From Lunularia cruciata (lineage: Eukaryota > Streptophyta > Marchantiopsida > Lunulariales > Lunulariaceae): a stretch of DNA of 64,000 nt. Below are positions 47,207-58,950 of this stretch, in pieces. Under the pieces are notes generated by a model. That model was not told where the DNA came from, did not search any database, and was given only the letters and a program-made list of their open reading frames with translations. Where the stretch lies: NCBI GenBank assembly GCA_948567375.1, contig OX419761.1, positions 38,106,243 through 38,170,242 of the forward strand, given 5' to 3'. Positions within the stretch are counted from its first letter, which is position 1, and every line of letters begins with the position of its first letter. Position numbers and translations under genes: made by a program.

Positions 47207-48454
47207 AATACATAGACAGAGTATACAATAGGTGGAATTGGAGAAGCAATAGTCAAAAAGTTTTAGCATGGTTGCAAGGAGCAACAGTTTAGGTGGAGGT
47301 GCAAGTTTGGGACTTCAGTTGTAACGGTTGAAATCTAGGAATTTCTAACAAAGAGGAGTAGATTGTCGGATTGTGGGAAGTCAAGATTGGCATCAAAAAT
47401 CAATTGGGACTTCACGCAGATAGGAAGGTGGAAAGGGCTTAGCAGGAACGAGTAAGATGATCAAGAATTGGTGCGGTGAACTGCTTTCTTGCCATGGTAG
47501 GAATACTACTATCATACCCATAGGAGTGCTCATCTGTAAATTCATGTGAGTTTGAGCTCTCCCAACCTGCTCCGTTGACATCGAAAGATTTTTGTTTATG
47601 AAGTACTTGGGTAGTCTGATGCAAGAAAAAGTAAACAATGAATGGGACCTCCTTGAAATACACTTCACAATAGTTTCAAAGTCACTCCTTTTCCTTTGGC
47701 TGCTAGTAGTGTAGCCTGTGTCCTCGAGAGATAGAGAAACTGTAAGACTTCTAGCATCACCTTTATTAATCTCTAACCATTGGAATCTTTTGGGTTTTAT
47801 CAAAGAGGAAGCCTATGGTTCAAGATTCTCTCTCAGACTTGGATCTAAGGTCAAAGTTCTTATAATAGGAGATGTGACTGCAGTTAAAATCACAGTCCTC
47901 TTCCAAAAGAACATCATTCAAGGATAATGTATCTGGACACCCACTTAGGTTGTCACCTTAATCATCAGAATCTTTACCAGGAAGTGCATGCATAGGTGCA
48001 TCAAATATTTGCATCTAAGATGGAAGTGCCGGAGCCCCCCTTTTGTGCTGAAGGTTGCTCGATGATATAAATTGTATTGTTAGATTCAAACTTTGCCACT
48101 CCGATAGCGTCGCCATTGTGCATAAAAGCCTTATCATTCCAAGCGCACCTTTAAGAGAAGGTAATTCTCCAACAACATCCCTAATCCTCCTTTGGAATTC
48201 ATTTCATAACTTTTGACTCAAGACTCGGATGAATATTCTGTTTAGTGCAATGGAAAGCTTATCCTTAGAGTTACAAGTTGATGTGATTAGATGTTGACTT
48301 TGAGTATTTAAAGGAGCTGCTGTAAAAATATTTCCGTCTTATGACCCACTCCCTTGAGTATTGGAGTTTTAAGGTGGAAGGTTTGGGGACTCAAGAAGAG
48401 TCTTTAAGTGCAGTAATAGCCTCAGTAGTACTTGTGGAGCAAAAGAAAGTGAAT

Positions 48455-49320
48455 ATGGGTACCTTGAAGCTTGGTGGACCCAAGTTTGATGTGGCAAAGT
48501 TTGAGGGCCGCATGGATTACTTGCTATGGGAACAGCAGGTGAAAGGAGTGTTGAAAGCAATTGTTTTTGGTAAGTTCTTTAGGGAAAAACCTGAAGATGT
48601 GAGAAAAAATGATTCGGATGATATGCAAGAGCAAGCTGTGAATACTGTTTTGCTTCAACTTCAGCCCCATGTTATCAAGCAAGTGGGGGAGCATTCTAAT
48701 TGTACCTGACTTGTTTGATGCACTTCAGCAAGTATCATCAAAATGAATTATCAAATAGATTGTGAACCAATCTCAAACTAATCACATTCAAGATGAAACC
48801 AAGGACAAACATCAGAGACCATGTGGATGCATTTTGTGACCTGGTGGTAGACTTGAAAAACTTGGGAGAAGACTTGAATAAGGAGCAGAAGGTGCTGCAC
48901 TTGTTGGGCTCCTTTCTGCCGTCCTATCAATCACTTTCACAAGTTTTGTTGCACCGTGAGAAAAAGACTATTACCTTTCAAGATGTGACAACAACTCTAC
49001 TTACAGATGACTTGCAACAAAAACTTATTGCAACCTTAGTGTCCTCTTCTACTAAGGGAAATGCTTTGGTTATCCAATGTGGGAGACCTGAATGGAGGAC
49101 TAATGATAGTGATAAGGAGAAAAGCAAAGCTAGTTCCAGGTCTAAGTCTAGAGGCAAGTCCAAGGAGAGGAGACAAGTGACTTGTTGGGGCTGTGGCAAA
49201 GTAGGCCATATGAAGGAGTGTAAAGCTAAGGGCAAAGGAAAGGTAGATGAAGGCTCTTTTGCAAACATAGCTTATGTTGAGGAGGATATTGCTCTTTTGG
49301 ATGATCAATATGATTTGTGA
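48455..49320 (+). pseudogene. F gag
   Basis: Starts MGTLKLGGPKFDVAKFEG. A frameshift lies between the piece ending at 48709 and 48793-49320. The second piece has copia gag text (LHLLGSFLPSYQSLSQVLL) and a knuckle CWGCGKVGHMKEC that is one residue short between His and the last Cys. It would bind RNA in the particle. Confidence 0.85.
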
Positions 49321-50562
49321 CATTGTGGCTATGCATTTTGTGCCTCATCTCCTAGCATGGATGATGAGTGGAATCTAGATTGTGCTTGCTCATACCATAT
49401 ATGCTATATCAAGGAGTTCCTCTATTCACTTCAACATCGAATGGTTCAATTCTGATGGGGAATGCTCAACCTTGTCGGATTGAGAGAATTGGATCCATGT
49501 AAGGATTCAAATGTTTGATGGAGCTATGTGGAAGTTCAATAATGTTTAGTTCATACTTGACATGAAGAAGAACCTGATTTCCCTTGGAGTATTGCATGCC
49601 AAAGGTCATCAATGGAGTGTTAGTGATGGGGTACTTCGAGTCACTTATGGTGGAAAGGTTATCTTGCAAGGTAACTTTCAAAAGAATCTATTTGTATTGG
49701 AGTGCACTATAGTGTGTGGAGAAGCCAATGTAACTAGGTCTCAATATGGGATGATGACTGTAGCATTCACGGCTAGGTCATTTGAGTGAGAAGGGTTTGG
49801 CTGTCTTGGAAAGAAATGTCTTGCTATCTGGCTTGAAGACTATGAAGTTGGATTTTTGTGAGCATTGCATCTTTGGAAAACCAAACAGATCTGTTTTTGG
49901 AGTGGGACCCATAGTTCCAAAGGTCTACTTGATTATGTACATAGCAATGTGTGGGGACCATCCTCTACACCCTCACACTTTGGAAAAATTTACTATGTAA
50001 CATTTATTGATGATTACTTGAGTTTTGTGTGGATTTATTTCATGCACCACAAGTCTGAAGTCTTTGCCACTTTCAAGAAGTGGAAGACCCAAGTGGAGAC
50101 TCAGATTGGGGAGAAGGTGAGGTGTTTGAGATCAGACAACAGCAGGGAGTATGTCTTGGAGAGTTTCAAGCATACTACACAGAACAAGAGATAACTCACC
50201 ACCTTACCATAGTTTACACTCTGCAGTAGAACGGTGTTGCTAAGCGGCTCAATTAGACATTGTTGGAACATGCATGGAGTATGATAAGTGAATCAAAGTT
50301 GCCACGTGATTTTTGGGCAGAAGCTATCAGCACAATGACATATGCGGTAAATATTTCTCCATCTAGTGCAATCAACTTCAAGATGCCATATGAGTTGTGG
50401 CATCAACGACCAACTGATTATGGTAGATTGAAGATATTTGGTTGTGATGCATATTCATGCACACCTAAGGAGGATAGGTCCAAGTTGGATGCTAAGTCAA
50501 AGAAATGTGTTTTTCTTGGCTATGCAAGTGGAGTGAAAGCTTATAAGTTTGGGATCCAATAG
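49321..50562 (+). pseudogene. F protease and integrase
   Basis: The protease site is seen as WNLDCACSYHIC near 49370. The integrase zinc region is near 49780-49890 (LDFCEHCIFGKPNRS), in two frames. The core runs through YVTFIDDYLSFVWIYFM and RSDNSREY. The glutamate position reads NGVAKRLN, a lysine, and a stop follows. The downstream part 50260-50562 is open (SKLPRDFWAEA, KIFGCDAY). Confidence 0.85.
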
Positions 50563-51836
50563 CGTGTAAGGTTGTGGCCAATAGGGAATGGGTTTACTTT
50601 AGTGAGTCCAGATCATTCAAGGAGGGATATAATGGTCAGGCTCCCTACACTAACAAACACAAGTCACCCACCTAGGATCTAGTTGAGGGAGAGATTGATC
50701 ACTTAAGTGATGAAGAGGAAGAGAGGTGCTCCTATAGTAGAGCAAGTTCTTGAGGAGCAAGAACAAATGGAGCAAGTAGTTGCTGATGAGCAAAAAAATG
50801 TATTAGGTCAGTCTCACATTGGAACTACACATGGAGATCAAGAGGAGAGTTCATCCAAGAGGTCATCATGCTAGTCGAGCTCCAAACAGCTATGGTACGT
50901 GGATTGATTCAACAAAGTTGTTCGATGATGACTTGACATTTGGGGATAATGCTCATGCTTTGGTCTTGGAAGAAGGTGAACCCTCATCCTACATGGAAGC
51001 ATGTTCTTCCAATGAAAAGGATGCGTGGTTTTGTTTTATGGAGAGGGAGTTGGAATCCTTGAGGGATAACAAAACTTGAGAGCTAGTAAGGTTACCTAAG
51101 GATCAACAAGTGATAGATTGCAAGTGGATCTACAAGTTGAAGGAGGGTCCTAAGGAAGGATCAAAGATCTACAAGGCTAGGTTGGTAGCAAAGAGGTTCA
51201 CTCAAGAGAAGGAGGTGGACTACAATGAGGTCTTTTCTCCTTTTGCAAAGTATTCTACAATATGTCTATTATGTATGCTTGTTGCGTTATTTGGTCTTAC
51301 TTTAGATCAAATAGATGTTGTCCCGACATTTCTCTATGGCACCTTGGATGAAAGGATCTTCATGAGACAAACTATGGAGTTTGTGAAGAAAGGCCAAGAG
51401 GAAAAGGTATGCAGATTGCTGAAGTCTTTGTATGTATTGAAGCAAGCACCTCGTCAATGGAACAAGAGGTTTCATGTGTTTATGCACATTTAGGGTTTCA
51501 ATAGGAGTTTATTTGATCCTTGTGTGTACATGAAACCTATGAGTAATAAGACCTTTGGTTTTATTATTCTTGTGCTATATGTGGATGACATGTTGATAGC
51601 TGCCAAGGATAGATCTGAGGTGAACAATCTCAAAGCGCTCTTGAGTTTGGAGTTCAAAATGAAGGATCTAGGGTTGGCCACAAGGATATTAGGCATGGAG
51701 ATCAAAAGGAACTTGGGCACTAGTGAGTTGTGGTTGATGTAGGGCAAATATGCTAGGAAGGTATTTGCTAGGTTCAACATGGAGAATTGTAAACCAATAA
51801 GTACTCCTCTAGCTTCTCATTTCAAGCTTTCAATGG
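50563..51836 (+). pseudogene. F reverse transcriptase, first part
   Basis: 50563-51079 is the integrase-RT connector. RT motifs: DCKWIYKLKEG, ARLVAKRFTQ, DYNEVFSPFAKY, SLYVLKQAPRQWN, and the catalytic YVDDML at 51578-51595. Stops at 51491 and 51740. The frame is cut at 51836 by B5 and resumes at 59391. Confidence 0.9.
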
Positions 51837-52262
51837 TGTAAAAGACCAAATCCAAGGAGAGAAATAGGAGAATGGAAACTCACATTGGGACACTTGAATG
51901 AGGGAAAACTCCGAATGCCTAGCATGAGCTTTGGCTTTGGTATTTATAGGTAGCATTCAAGGCCCTTGAGAAGCTTCTCAAGAATCTTCCTCAAGCCACT
52001 TTCTTAGAGTGCAAGCCAACTTAACTAGGAAGCTTCTCAAGAAGCTTCCTTCTAGAAGCTACCTACTTGGCATGCAAGCTAAGCTAGTTGGAAGCTTCTA
52101 GAAGCTTCCTTCTAGAAACTACTTACTTAAGGTGCAAGCTAAGTTAACGGGGAAGCTTCCCAAGAAGCTTCCTAGATACTTTCAGAATATTCTAGGCTAC
52201 TTTATCTTATGTGCTACTTTGTAAGCCCGGCTAACTTTGTTGCTAAACTCCATATTGTTACA
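51837..52262 (-). repeat. B5 3' LTR
   Basis: TGTAAAAGACC to TATTGTTACA on the plus strand. TATAAATA on the minus strand at 51941-51948. Palindrome-rich U3 at about 51970-52170. Confidence 0.93.
52091..52108 (-). promoter_or_regulatory. Four-unit heat-shock-element-like array, B5 3' LTR
   Basis: GAAGCTTCTAGAAGCTTC is a gap-free series of four inverted nGAAn units, about 145 bp upstream of the TATA box. Further GAAGCTTC pairs flank it (near 52031-52050 and 52153-52171). Confidence 0.55.
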
Positions 52263-53856
52263 TATTCCCCCGCCGCTAGTTGGTAACGTCCTCGTCGCCA
52301 GTGAAGCTTCGAATTCCTGGATGGCCGTCTATGCATTCTGGAGGTGAGAAAGAGGCTCCTAGGTGGCATCATGAAGGGGATACCCTTTCCAAAGGACCTT
52401 GTACTCCGTATGTTGGCGACAGCCTTGTTGGATATGGCGACGTGCAAGGATACAATCAACTTTGTACTCCTCATGATCATTCATAGGGACAGGAAGAGGG
52501 GGAGGTTGGACTCGAGAGGAAAAGGAAGAGGGGTTACGAACAAAGGGTTTCAACTTGGAAATATGAAAGAAAGGATGGATACGCATGTGACAAGGTAAGG
52601 CAAGTCGATAAGCAACAGGAGAGACAATTTGAGTGATATCAAAAGGTCATATCCAGTTAGGGGCAAGTTTACAAACTTGGGTATCAAGTGGGAGAGGGAG
52701 GTTACTGGAGGATAGCATGACTTTATCCCCAACTTCAAAGGTGAGATCACAATGATGGTGGTCCGCATATTGTTTTTGGCGATTCTGAGCAACAAGGAGG
52801 TGAGACTTGGCGTGTTGGAGCGATTGGGATATAGTGGTCAAGAATGTGGAAGTGTGAGGAACCTGAGATGGAGGGGGAGCAAGAAGAGAATCTGGAACAA
52901 GCGGATCTTGGACAAAATTGAGAAAGAAGGGAGAAATCCGGTGCTTGCCTGTTTGGAATTGTTGTAGGCAAATTCTGTAGTTGCAAGACATTCATCCCAA
53001 TTGCTATGGTGGACATTGACAAAGGCCTGCAACATATCCTCCAATGTACGATTTGCACGTTTGGTTTGTTCATCAGTTTGAGGATGATAGGCCGTGGACA
53101 AAGCAAGCTTGGTGCCGAGTATCTGGAAGAGTGCTTGCCAAAACTTCCCGGTAAATCAAGGATCACGGTCAAAGATGAGTACACGTGGCATCCCATGATG
53201 CTTGAAGACATTGTCAAAGTAGATTTGCGCTAAGGTTGGAGCATCCACGGTATCATAGGTTGGTGGCAAGTGGATTTGCTTACTAAGCTTATCCACAAAC
53301 ACCACGATTGCGGTGTCTCCTTGTTTTGTCTTTGGCAAGGATATGATGAGATCCAAGCGCACATGCTCCCATCGAGCTGATGGAATGGCGAGTGGGTGAA
53401 GGAGTCCACTCGGCTTCAGGTTATTGGTCTTGTTACGTTGGCAGCTCTCACACGATCTGACAAATTCTTGAACATCTCGTGTCATGTTGGGCCACCACCA
53501 TTGATGTTGGAGGGTACCCAAGGTATTGTCCACACCCATGTGACCAGCAATGGGTAAATCATGGGCTTCTTGAAGGCGCACAAGTTGAAGATCACCTTTG
53601 GCTAGAACATAGATCTAGTCCGCATGGAATAGACGGCCTTCCTTGAAGGAGAAGGTGTTGTACTTCTTGTCACCTGTTGTTAGACAACCATGTACCATTT
53701 GGAAGAAGGGATCTTGTTGTAGAGCTAACCGAAACTCTTTATGGATCTTGGGGTCAATTGACACCGTCGTAATTGCTGCCGTGATGAGAGGAAAGGACTT
53801 CAAATCAGGTTGTCGTGATAGTACATCAAGGATGACATGGAACCGACCTGGTTTGT
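52263..53856 (-). pseudogene. B5 integrase and chromodomain
   Basis: Zinc region and start of core: 53156-53581 (HMGVDNTLG, CESCQRNKTNN, LDLIISLPKT). 52838-53101 has DEQTKRAN with lysine at the glutamate position (codon 53060-53062). 52359-52586 has the chromodomain (EEYKVDCILARRHIQ, YKVLWKGYPLHDAT), stopped before EPLSHLQNA. At least three stops or shifts. Confidence 0.88.
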
Positions 53857-55752
53857 TGTGACAACTTGGCAAATATCACTTTTGCAGTAATCAGGTAAGT
53901 AAAGTTCTTTCCCATAGAGATACGAGTCAAAAATGTCCAAATACCAAGTCAAAGTAACAATTTCAGTTTTTCTTGGTTGCGTCTTTAATCTCTCAGGTAG
54001 AAACCACACCCAGAAGAGAGTAACAAGCACTGATTTGCAGTCTTGTCACAAATTCACACTTCTTAATCACAACTCCAACACATCTTTCCAAACAATCTTG
54101 ATTGTGATGATTCAGGCTCTCCCAAAAATGGCACTTCACTGCAAAAGGACTTCGCCTCACAATTGTGTTCCACCCCTCCACTAAAGGCACAACTTCCTTG
54201 ATCAAAATTGCTTCACATCAACTTTGCATTGTACTCACAAATGCAAAATACTACCAACACTACAATTCCTCTCAGATCTGTCAAGGCATTGCTTTGATTG
54301 CACTTCACTCAGATCAAACACACAGAATGAAGATCAAGGCTGTGGAATCTAACATCCAACAAGCACATTGACTTGCACTTTGAATTTCTTCACACTCTCA
54401 CAAACACAAGTACAACATTGATATTCGGAATCAAGCTCAAGCGACGAGCAGTGCTTCACAACACTTTGCTTTATCTATTCTCAGAAATTATGAGCATTGA
54501 ACAACATTTGACTAAGAATGCCACTCTTAAGTAGTGAAGCAATCGACAGTTCTAACAACTATACTGTTCTACAACAACTTTTCTAACATGCAGATCCGAA
54601 ATGACAATGCACCTCTGCATTTCTACCTCTTCAAATCTCAAAACTATTACTTATCCAATCCAATGTCTACTTTGTCATCGGCTTTCAAACCTGAACCCGA
54701 AGTAAATTTACTTCCTACTACTATGTCCTCGAGTTTCATATCTTCTACATCTTTTACCAAATCTAATAGTTCTCTCTCCTGATCTGCAATTCCTATCATA
54801 ATTAAGCCTTCTAAATCTCTATCTCCCGACCCACTCTTCTCTAAAGTGTCAAATGTCAAATCCGAAGACACCTACACTCCTATCTCTCTTACTTTGGGTC
54901 TAACTATTATCAATTCTTTTGCTAATTCTACTATATACTCATCAAGAATTGTAATTGAAAGTATGAATACACTATCTACACCTTCAATTTGTAACCCACT
55001 TTCCCCTAATCACTCATGTTATTGACCCAAAAACACTTACTGTCTGATCCTGCATTTAGGGTTTATTCACTACTATTACTTCTCCTTCAATTTCTATCAT
55101 ATCTTTAATCAAAACTGAAATTGAAATCATGGGTATCCTAACTATCTTCTTTCCCTACTCTAACTTCCTCTGATCCCTCTGGCAAAACTCCCAAAGTCAC
55201 TTTCACTGCACTCCGAGGTCCAACTTCCTCAGATTTAGTCCGTCATCTTAGTCTTGAGGCAAGGTCTTTAGACCCAATGTCATGTAAATCCAAAGTCTGA
55301 AGTCCGAAGTCACATTGATCCGAAGACACTTTGACCCGAAGTACATCTACTCTAGAAACTTCAAATGCTTGTAACTTCTTCTACATACCTTCAAACTTTG
55401 TGATTTTGGTGGCAATGGAAAGCTCTGAACAAGATGCTTCCAACGGAATATAGCATGCTCGATGTGGACTTGTCATCACTCTGATATGGCGCCCGAAAGA
55501 ATCCTAACCTACAACTTCTATTTCTCCTTCGGGTTTGCTCTCCTTCAACGTCTGATCCGAATTTTTTTCCTCCTCTGACACGAAGTAAATTTCTTTGGGT
55601 CTGATCCTATCTGAGTCCTTCTTCCTCTAACACAAAGTTGACTTCCTTGAGCTTGATCAAAACACCGGTTTCCCCTCATTTGGTTTCAATTTGGTTTCAA
55701 CAAGACACTTCTTTTTCAAAACTTGTCGAAAATGAAAAATGTGTGTACCACA
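53857..55752 (-). mobile_element. C4: short-form C unit
   Basis: 1896 bp, TGTGACAACTTGG to GTGTACCACA, exact TSD TTTGT (53852-53856 and 55753-55757). Excision restores the B5 reading text (EYK before, PGRFHVILD after). No PBS, pol or internal repeat. It is the clearest short C unit and best explained as a solo LTR. Confidence 0.88.
54647..54871 (-). pseudogene. C4 remnant of coiled-coil ORF C-terminus
   Basis: 75 codons (MSSDLTFDTLEKSGSGD ... KADDKVDIGLD) matching the ends of the frames in the other C units. The rest of C4 upstream (54872-55752) does not match the long C units until the last ~15 bp. Confidence 0.5.
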
Positions 55753-55757
55753 TTTGT

Positions 55758-57060
55758 ACTCAATTTTGATGTCAAACAATTGAAATTGCTCTTCCTAGCG
55801 ATGATGTTGACTCTTCATGTGCTCCAGGTGTAAGGTCTGCAACAATGGCTTGTGATCAATTTGCATGATCACTTGTTTCCCCAATAGATAATGCCTCCAT
55901 ACCTTGGTGGCATATACCATTGCAAGTTGTTCCCGATCTCGAGCAGAGTAATTTCTTTCAGTTGTATTTAGTCAATGAGACACAAAGGCAATGAGATGTA
56001 GTCCATCTGGAAATTCTTGTTGCAACACAGCTCCAATTGCAAAGTTAGAAGCATCAAAATCAACCACACAAGGTAGTTGAGGATCATATGGTTGAAGAAT
56101 GGGTCTTGAAGACATCATATGTTTCAACTTTTGGAATGCTTCTTCATGTTTGGTGTTCCATTGGAAGCTCGAGTTCTTTCCCAAGAGGTCAGTCAACGGT
56201 GCAGTCACATGAGCATAATAGTGGATGAACCGCCGGTAAAAACTGGCCAATCCATTGAATGCTCCTACTTTTGTAGCATCCTTTGGGGTAGGCCAATCAA
56301 TAATGGCCTTGATCTTCTCTTCCTCCATCTTGATCCCCTCTGATGAGATCTTATGACCCAAGAAGGTAATCTCCTTCTACCAAAAAGCACACTTCGACTT
56401 CTTGCAGTAAAATTTCCATTATCGTAGGCGTCTTAGGACTTCACGCACATGATTCACGTGTTCTGCCTCTATCTTGCTATAGATTAAGATATCATCCAAG
56501 AACACCACCATTGACCGATCCAATAGTCCATCCAACACCCAATGCATTTGATCCATGAAGACTGTTGGAGCATTAGTGAGTCCGAAAGGTAGAACTCTCC
56601 ACTCAAAATGTCCATACCTTGTGCAAAAGGTAGTCTTTTGCACATCCTCTCTATCAATGAGAATTTGCCAATAGCCGCTACAAAGATCCAACTTGGAAAA
56701 GTAACGTGCTCCACTTAGTTGATCAAGTAAGTCATCAATCCGAGGCAAGGGATATGCATTCTTCACGGTTTGCTTATTGAGCCTATGGTAATCAATATAG
56801 AAACGAAGTCCTCCATCCTTCTTTGGAACAAATAGTACCGGTGCTCCCCAAGGAGAGGTACTATGTTGTATGAAATCCCTCTCCAACAACTCTATAAGTG
56901 TTGTTTGCAACTCCTCTAACTCCTTTGGTGAGAGCCGATAGATTGGTCTACTCACTGGAGTACTTCCAGGCAATAACTTGATCTTGAAGGGCATACCTCG
57001 ATCGGAGGGTAATCCCTTTGGCAGATCATCCGTAAACACATCTGCAAACTCCTAAACTAT
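55758..57060 (-). pseudogene. B5 reverse transcriptase and RNase H
   Basis: 56419-57039 is open for 206 codons: [40 protein letters not shown], and FLDDILIYS with both catalytic aspartates. After stops near 56360-56418, 55972-56361 gives the RT end and RNase H start (FNGLASFYRRFIHYY, PCVVDFDASNFAIGAVLQ). The rest of RNase H runs to C4 at 55757. Confidence 0.9.
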
Positions 57061-57087
57061 TTGATCAAACATTGCTTGATGCGGCAC

Positions 57088-57762
57088 TTAGCCCTCCTTA
57101 GATTGTTCTTGTGCAATCGGCTTGATCCACACCACAAATACAGACTTATCTTCCTCCAAAGCTTGCTCTATGGCTGCTTCCTTAACAAACTCCTCTTCTA
57201 GGGACTCATCTCTCTTCCAAGCTTGCTCCATGGTTGCCTTCCTAGCAAACTTCCCATCTTGGGACTCATCTCCCTTCCAGATTTGCTCTTTGGCTACCTT
57301 CTCGACAAACTTCCCATCTTGGGACTGACTATTCTTAGGTTTCTTACTCAGAAGTGCCAGACAACCTAATCGGAAATTCCTACCTTGGTGTTGTACTTGA
57401 ATTTGGCATCGGGTCCAATCGAATTGAACCTTGTGACATTCAAGCCAAGGTAAACCCAAAATGATATCATAGTGTAGAGGTGCCACTACAAACCTCATAC
57501 ACTCCAAATACTCCTTCCCAATCTTGAAGGTAATAGGATGCGAGGTGCTGAATGCAGAACTCTTTCTACCAGCCGCCATCATCAAACTACTTCCAATCAT
57601 TGGCTTGATAGAAATACCCAATTCTTTTGCTACCTGCATAGACATGCAATTCTCTGAACTTCCAGAATCAACCAAAATCCTACAACCCCTATTAGATATC
57701 ATACCTTGCAAGTGAAGCAGACTTGCATAGGTCGAGCCTTCAATCCCATTGGAACTAATCAA
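57088..57762 (-). pseudogene. B5 protease and linker repeat
   Basis: 224 open codons: protease with ILVDSGSSENCMS and DIILGLPWLECHKV. Three ~20-residue repeats follow (SQDGKFVEKVAKEQIWKGDE and variants), leading to RT. It is the longest intact stretch in B5. Confidence 0.88.
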
Positions 57763-57779
57763 GCTCCCAGTAGGCGGCT

Positions 57780-58693
57780 CAAAATCTCCTACTAAGATTC
57801 CTTGTTTCCCTGATCATTCCGCTCCACAACCTCCACTTGGGCAACTTGTCGAGGTCATCCATTCTTAAGTGGACATTCAGCAATGTGATGTCCCAACAGG
57901 CGACAATAAAAACAACCACCATTTTGTTGCAATTTCTCCTTGTCTGCCATGCCCAATGGTCTTCGTTGAATTGCATCAATCTCCATTGGTGCTGGCTCCT
58001 CCACTTGTGTGTAGTGTATTGGTAGGCTTTGTGGGAGTCGAGGTCGAGACCAAGTTGTTGCCACCAAGGAATCAAAACATTTGGCCAACCGCATGGCTTC
58101 CTCCAAGTGTTGTGGCTCTTGCATGGTTACCTCTAATTTGGTTCTTGCCGTCAAGCCCCTCACGAATCGATCCAGAGCTTCACCTTCCAAAATATCTGGA
58201 ATTTGCATGATAGTGTTTTGGAATTGCGTGATGTAACTTCTTACAGAGCCAATCTGTTTCAACTCTGCCAACTTATCCCATGCAGCTCGTGTGGCATTTA
58301 TAGCTTGGAACCGACTGATTATTGCGCTCTTGAATTCTGCCCATGTCAAGATCAGTGCAACCATTTGTCGTTTGGCTTGCTCTACTTGAAATCTACACCA
58401 TAACTTTGCTACTCCATCCAATTGGCTAGAAGCCAAAAGAAACTGTTTTTGCTCATCTTGTAGATTGGTAGCTTCAAAATAACGTTCACAATCAAACACA
58501 AAATCTCCACTACACCCGGGAGATTCTTGCCTTCAAATACCTTGGGTTTAGGGAATTTGATCCAATCTTCTCCTTCTCGAATTGGTACTCTCTCCACCTG
58601 CTCTTGTCGTCAAAGATCTTGTTCATCCAACAATCGAGTAAGGTGTTCGATTTGTTGTTGCATAGCAAGGATAACATCAGGTATTGCCGCCAT
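57780..58693 (-). pseudogene. B5 gag
   Basis: Start codon at 58693. 57855-58499 is open for 214 codons with capsid-like text (AKLWCRFQVEQAKRQM, FKSAIISRFQAINAT) and zinc knuckle CFYCRLLGHHIAEC. One shift near 58500 and a stop near 58610 break the N-terminal part. The leader 58694-58950 has no gene. Confidence 0.88.
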
Positions 58694-58950
58694 GGTTGCT
58701 CCTCTATCACACCACTCCCAATCTATCTAATTTATTAACATATAGAAATAGCACGTCCACTGTTCTCCATAAGTTACGACCGGAAGCACCAAGGGTTCCT
58801 CAGATATGGTGATCATATACATAAAATCTTGTCCAAAGTGCGAGGTGATGAACTGTGTGAAACGATACTTGGGTAGTATTTGGATGTGAAAATCCTAATG
58901 GTTTGGTGGAAGTGGATTTGGTGGTCCATAAATTCCATCCATCCCATTCC

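Larger units (their letters stand above)
44444..48454 (+). other. F leader, interrupted by C5
   Basis: About 2.1 kb of F sequence lies before gag (44444-45292 and 47207-48454). No ORF here has recognisable domains. The minus-strand open frame 47393-47803 (136 codons) is unexplained. Confidence 0.6.

Noticed and set aside
47393-47803. 136-codon minus-strand ORF in the F leader
   Set aside because: No domain or motif recognised, opposite to F transcription, and an overlapping frame is also open; left as unexplained rather than called a gene.
48341-48454. Longer start for F gag at 48341
   Set aside because: The frame is open, but copia gag homology begins at the inner ATG 48455 (MGTLKLGGPKF); the extra 38 residues look like leader.
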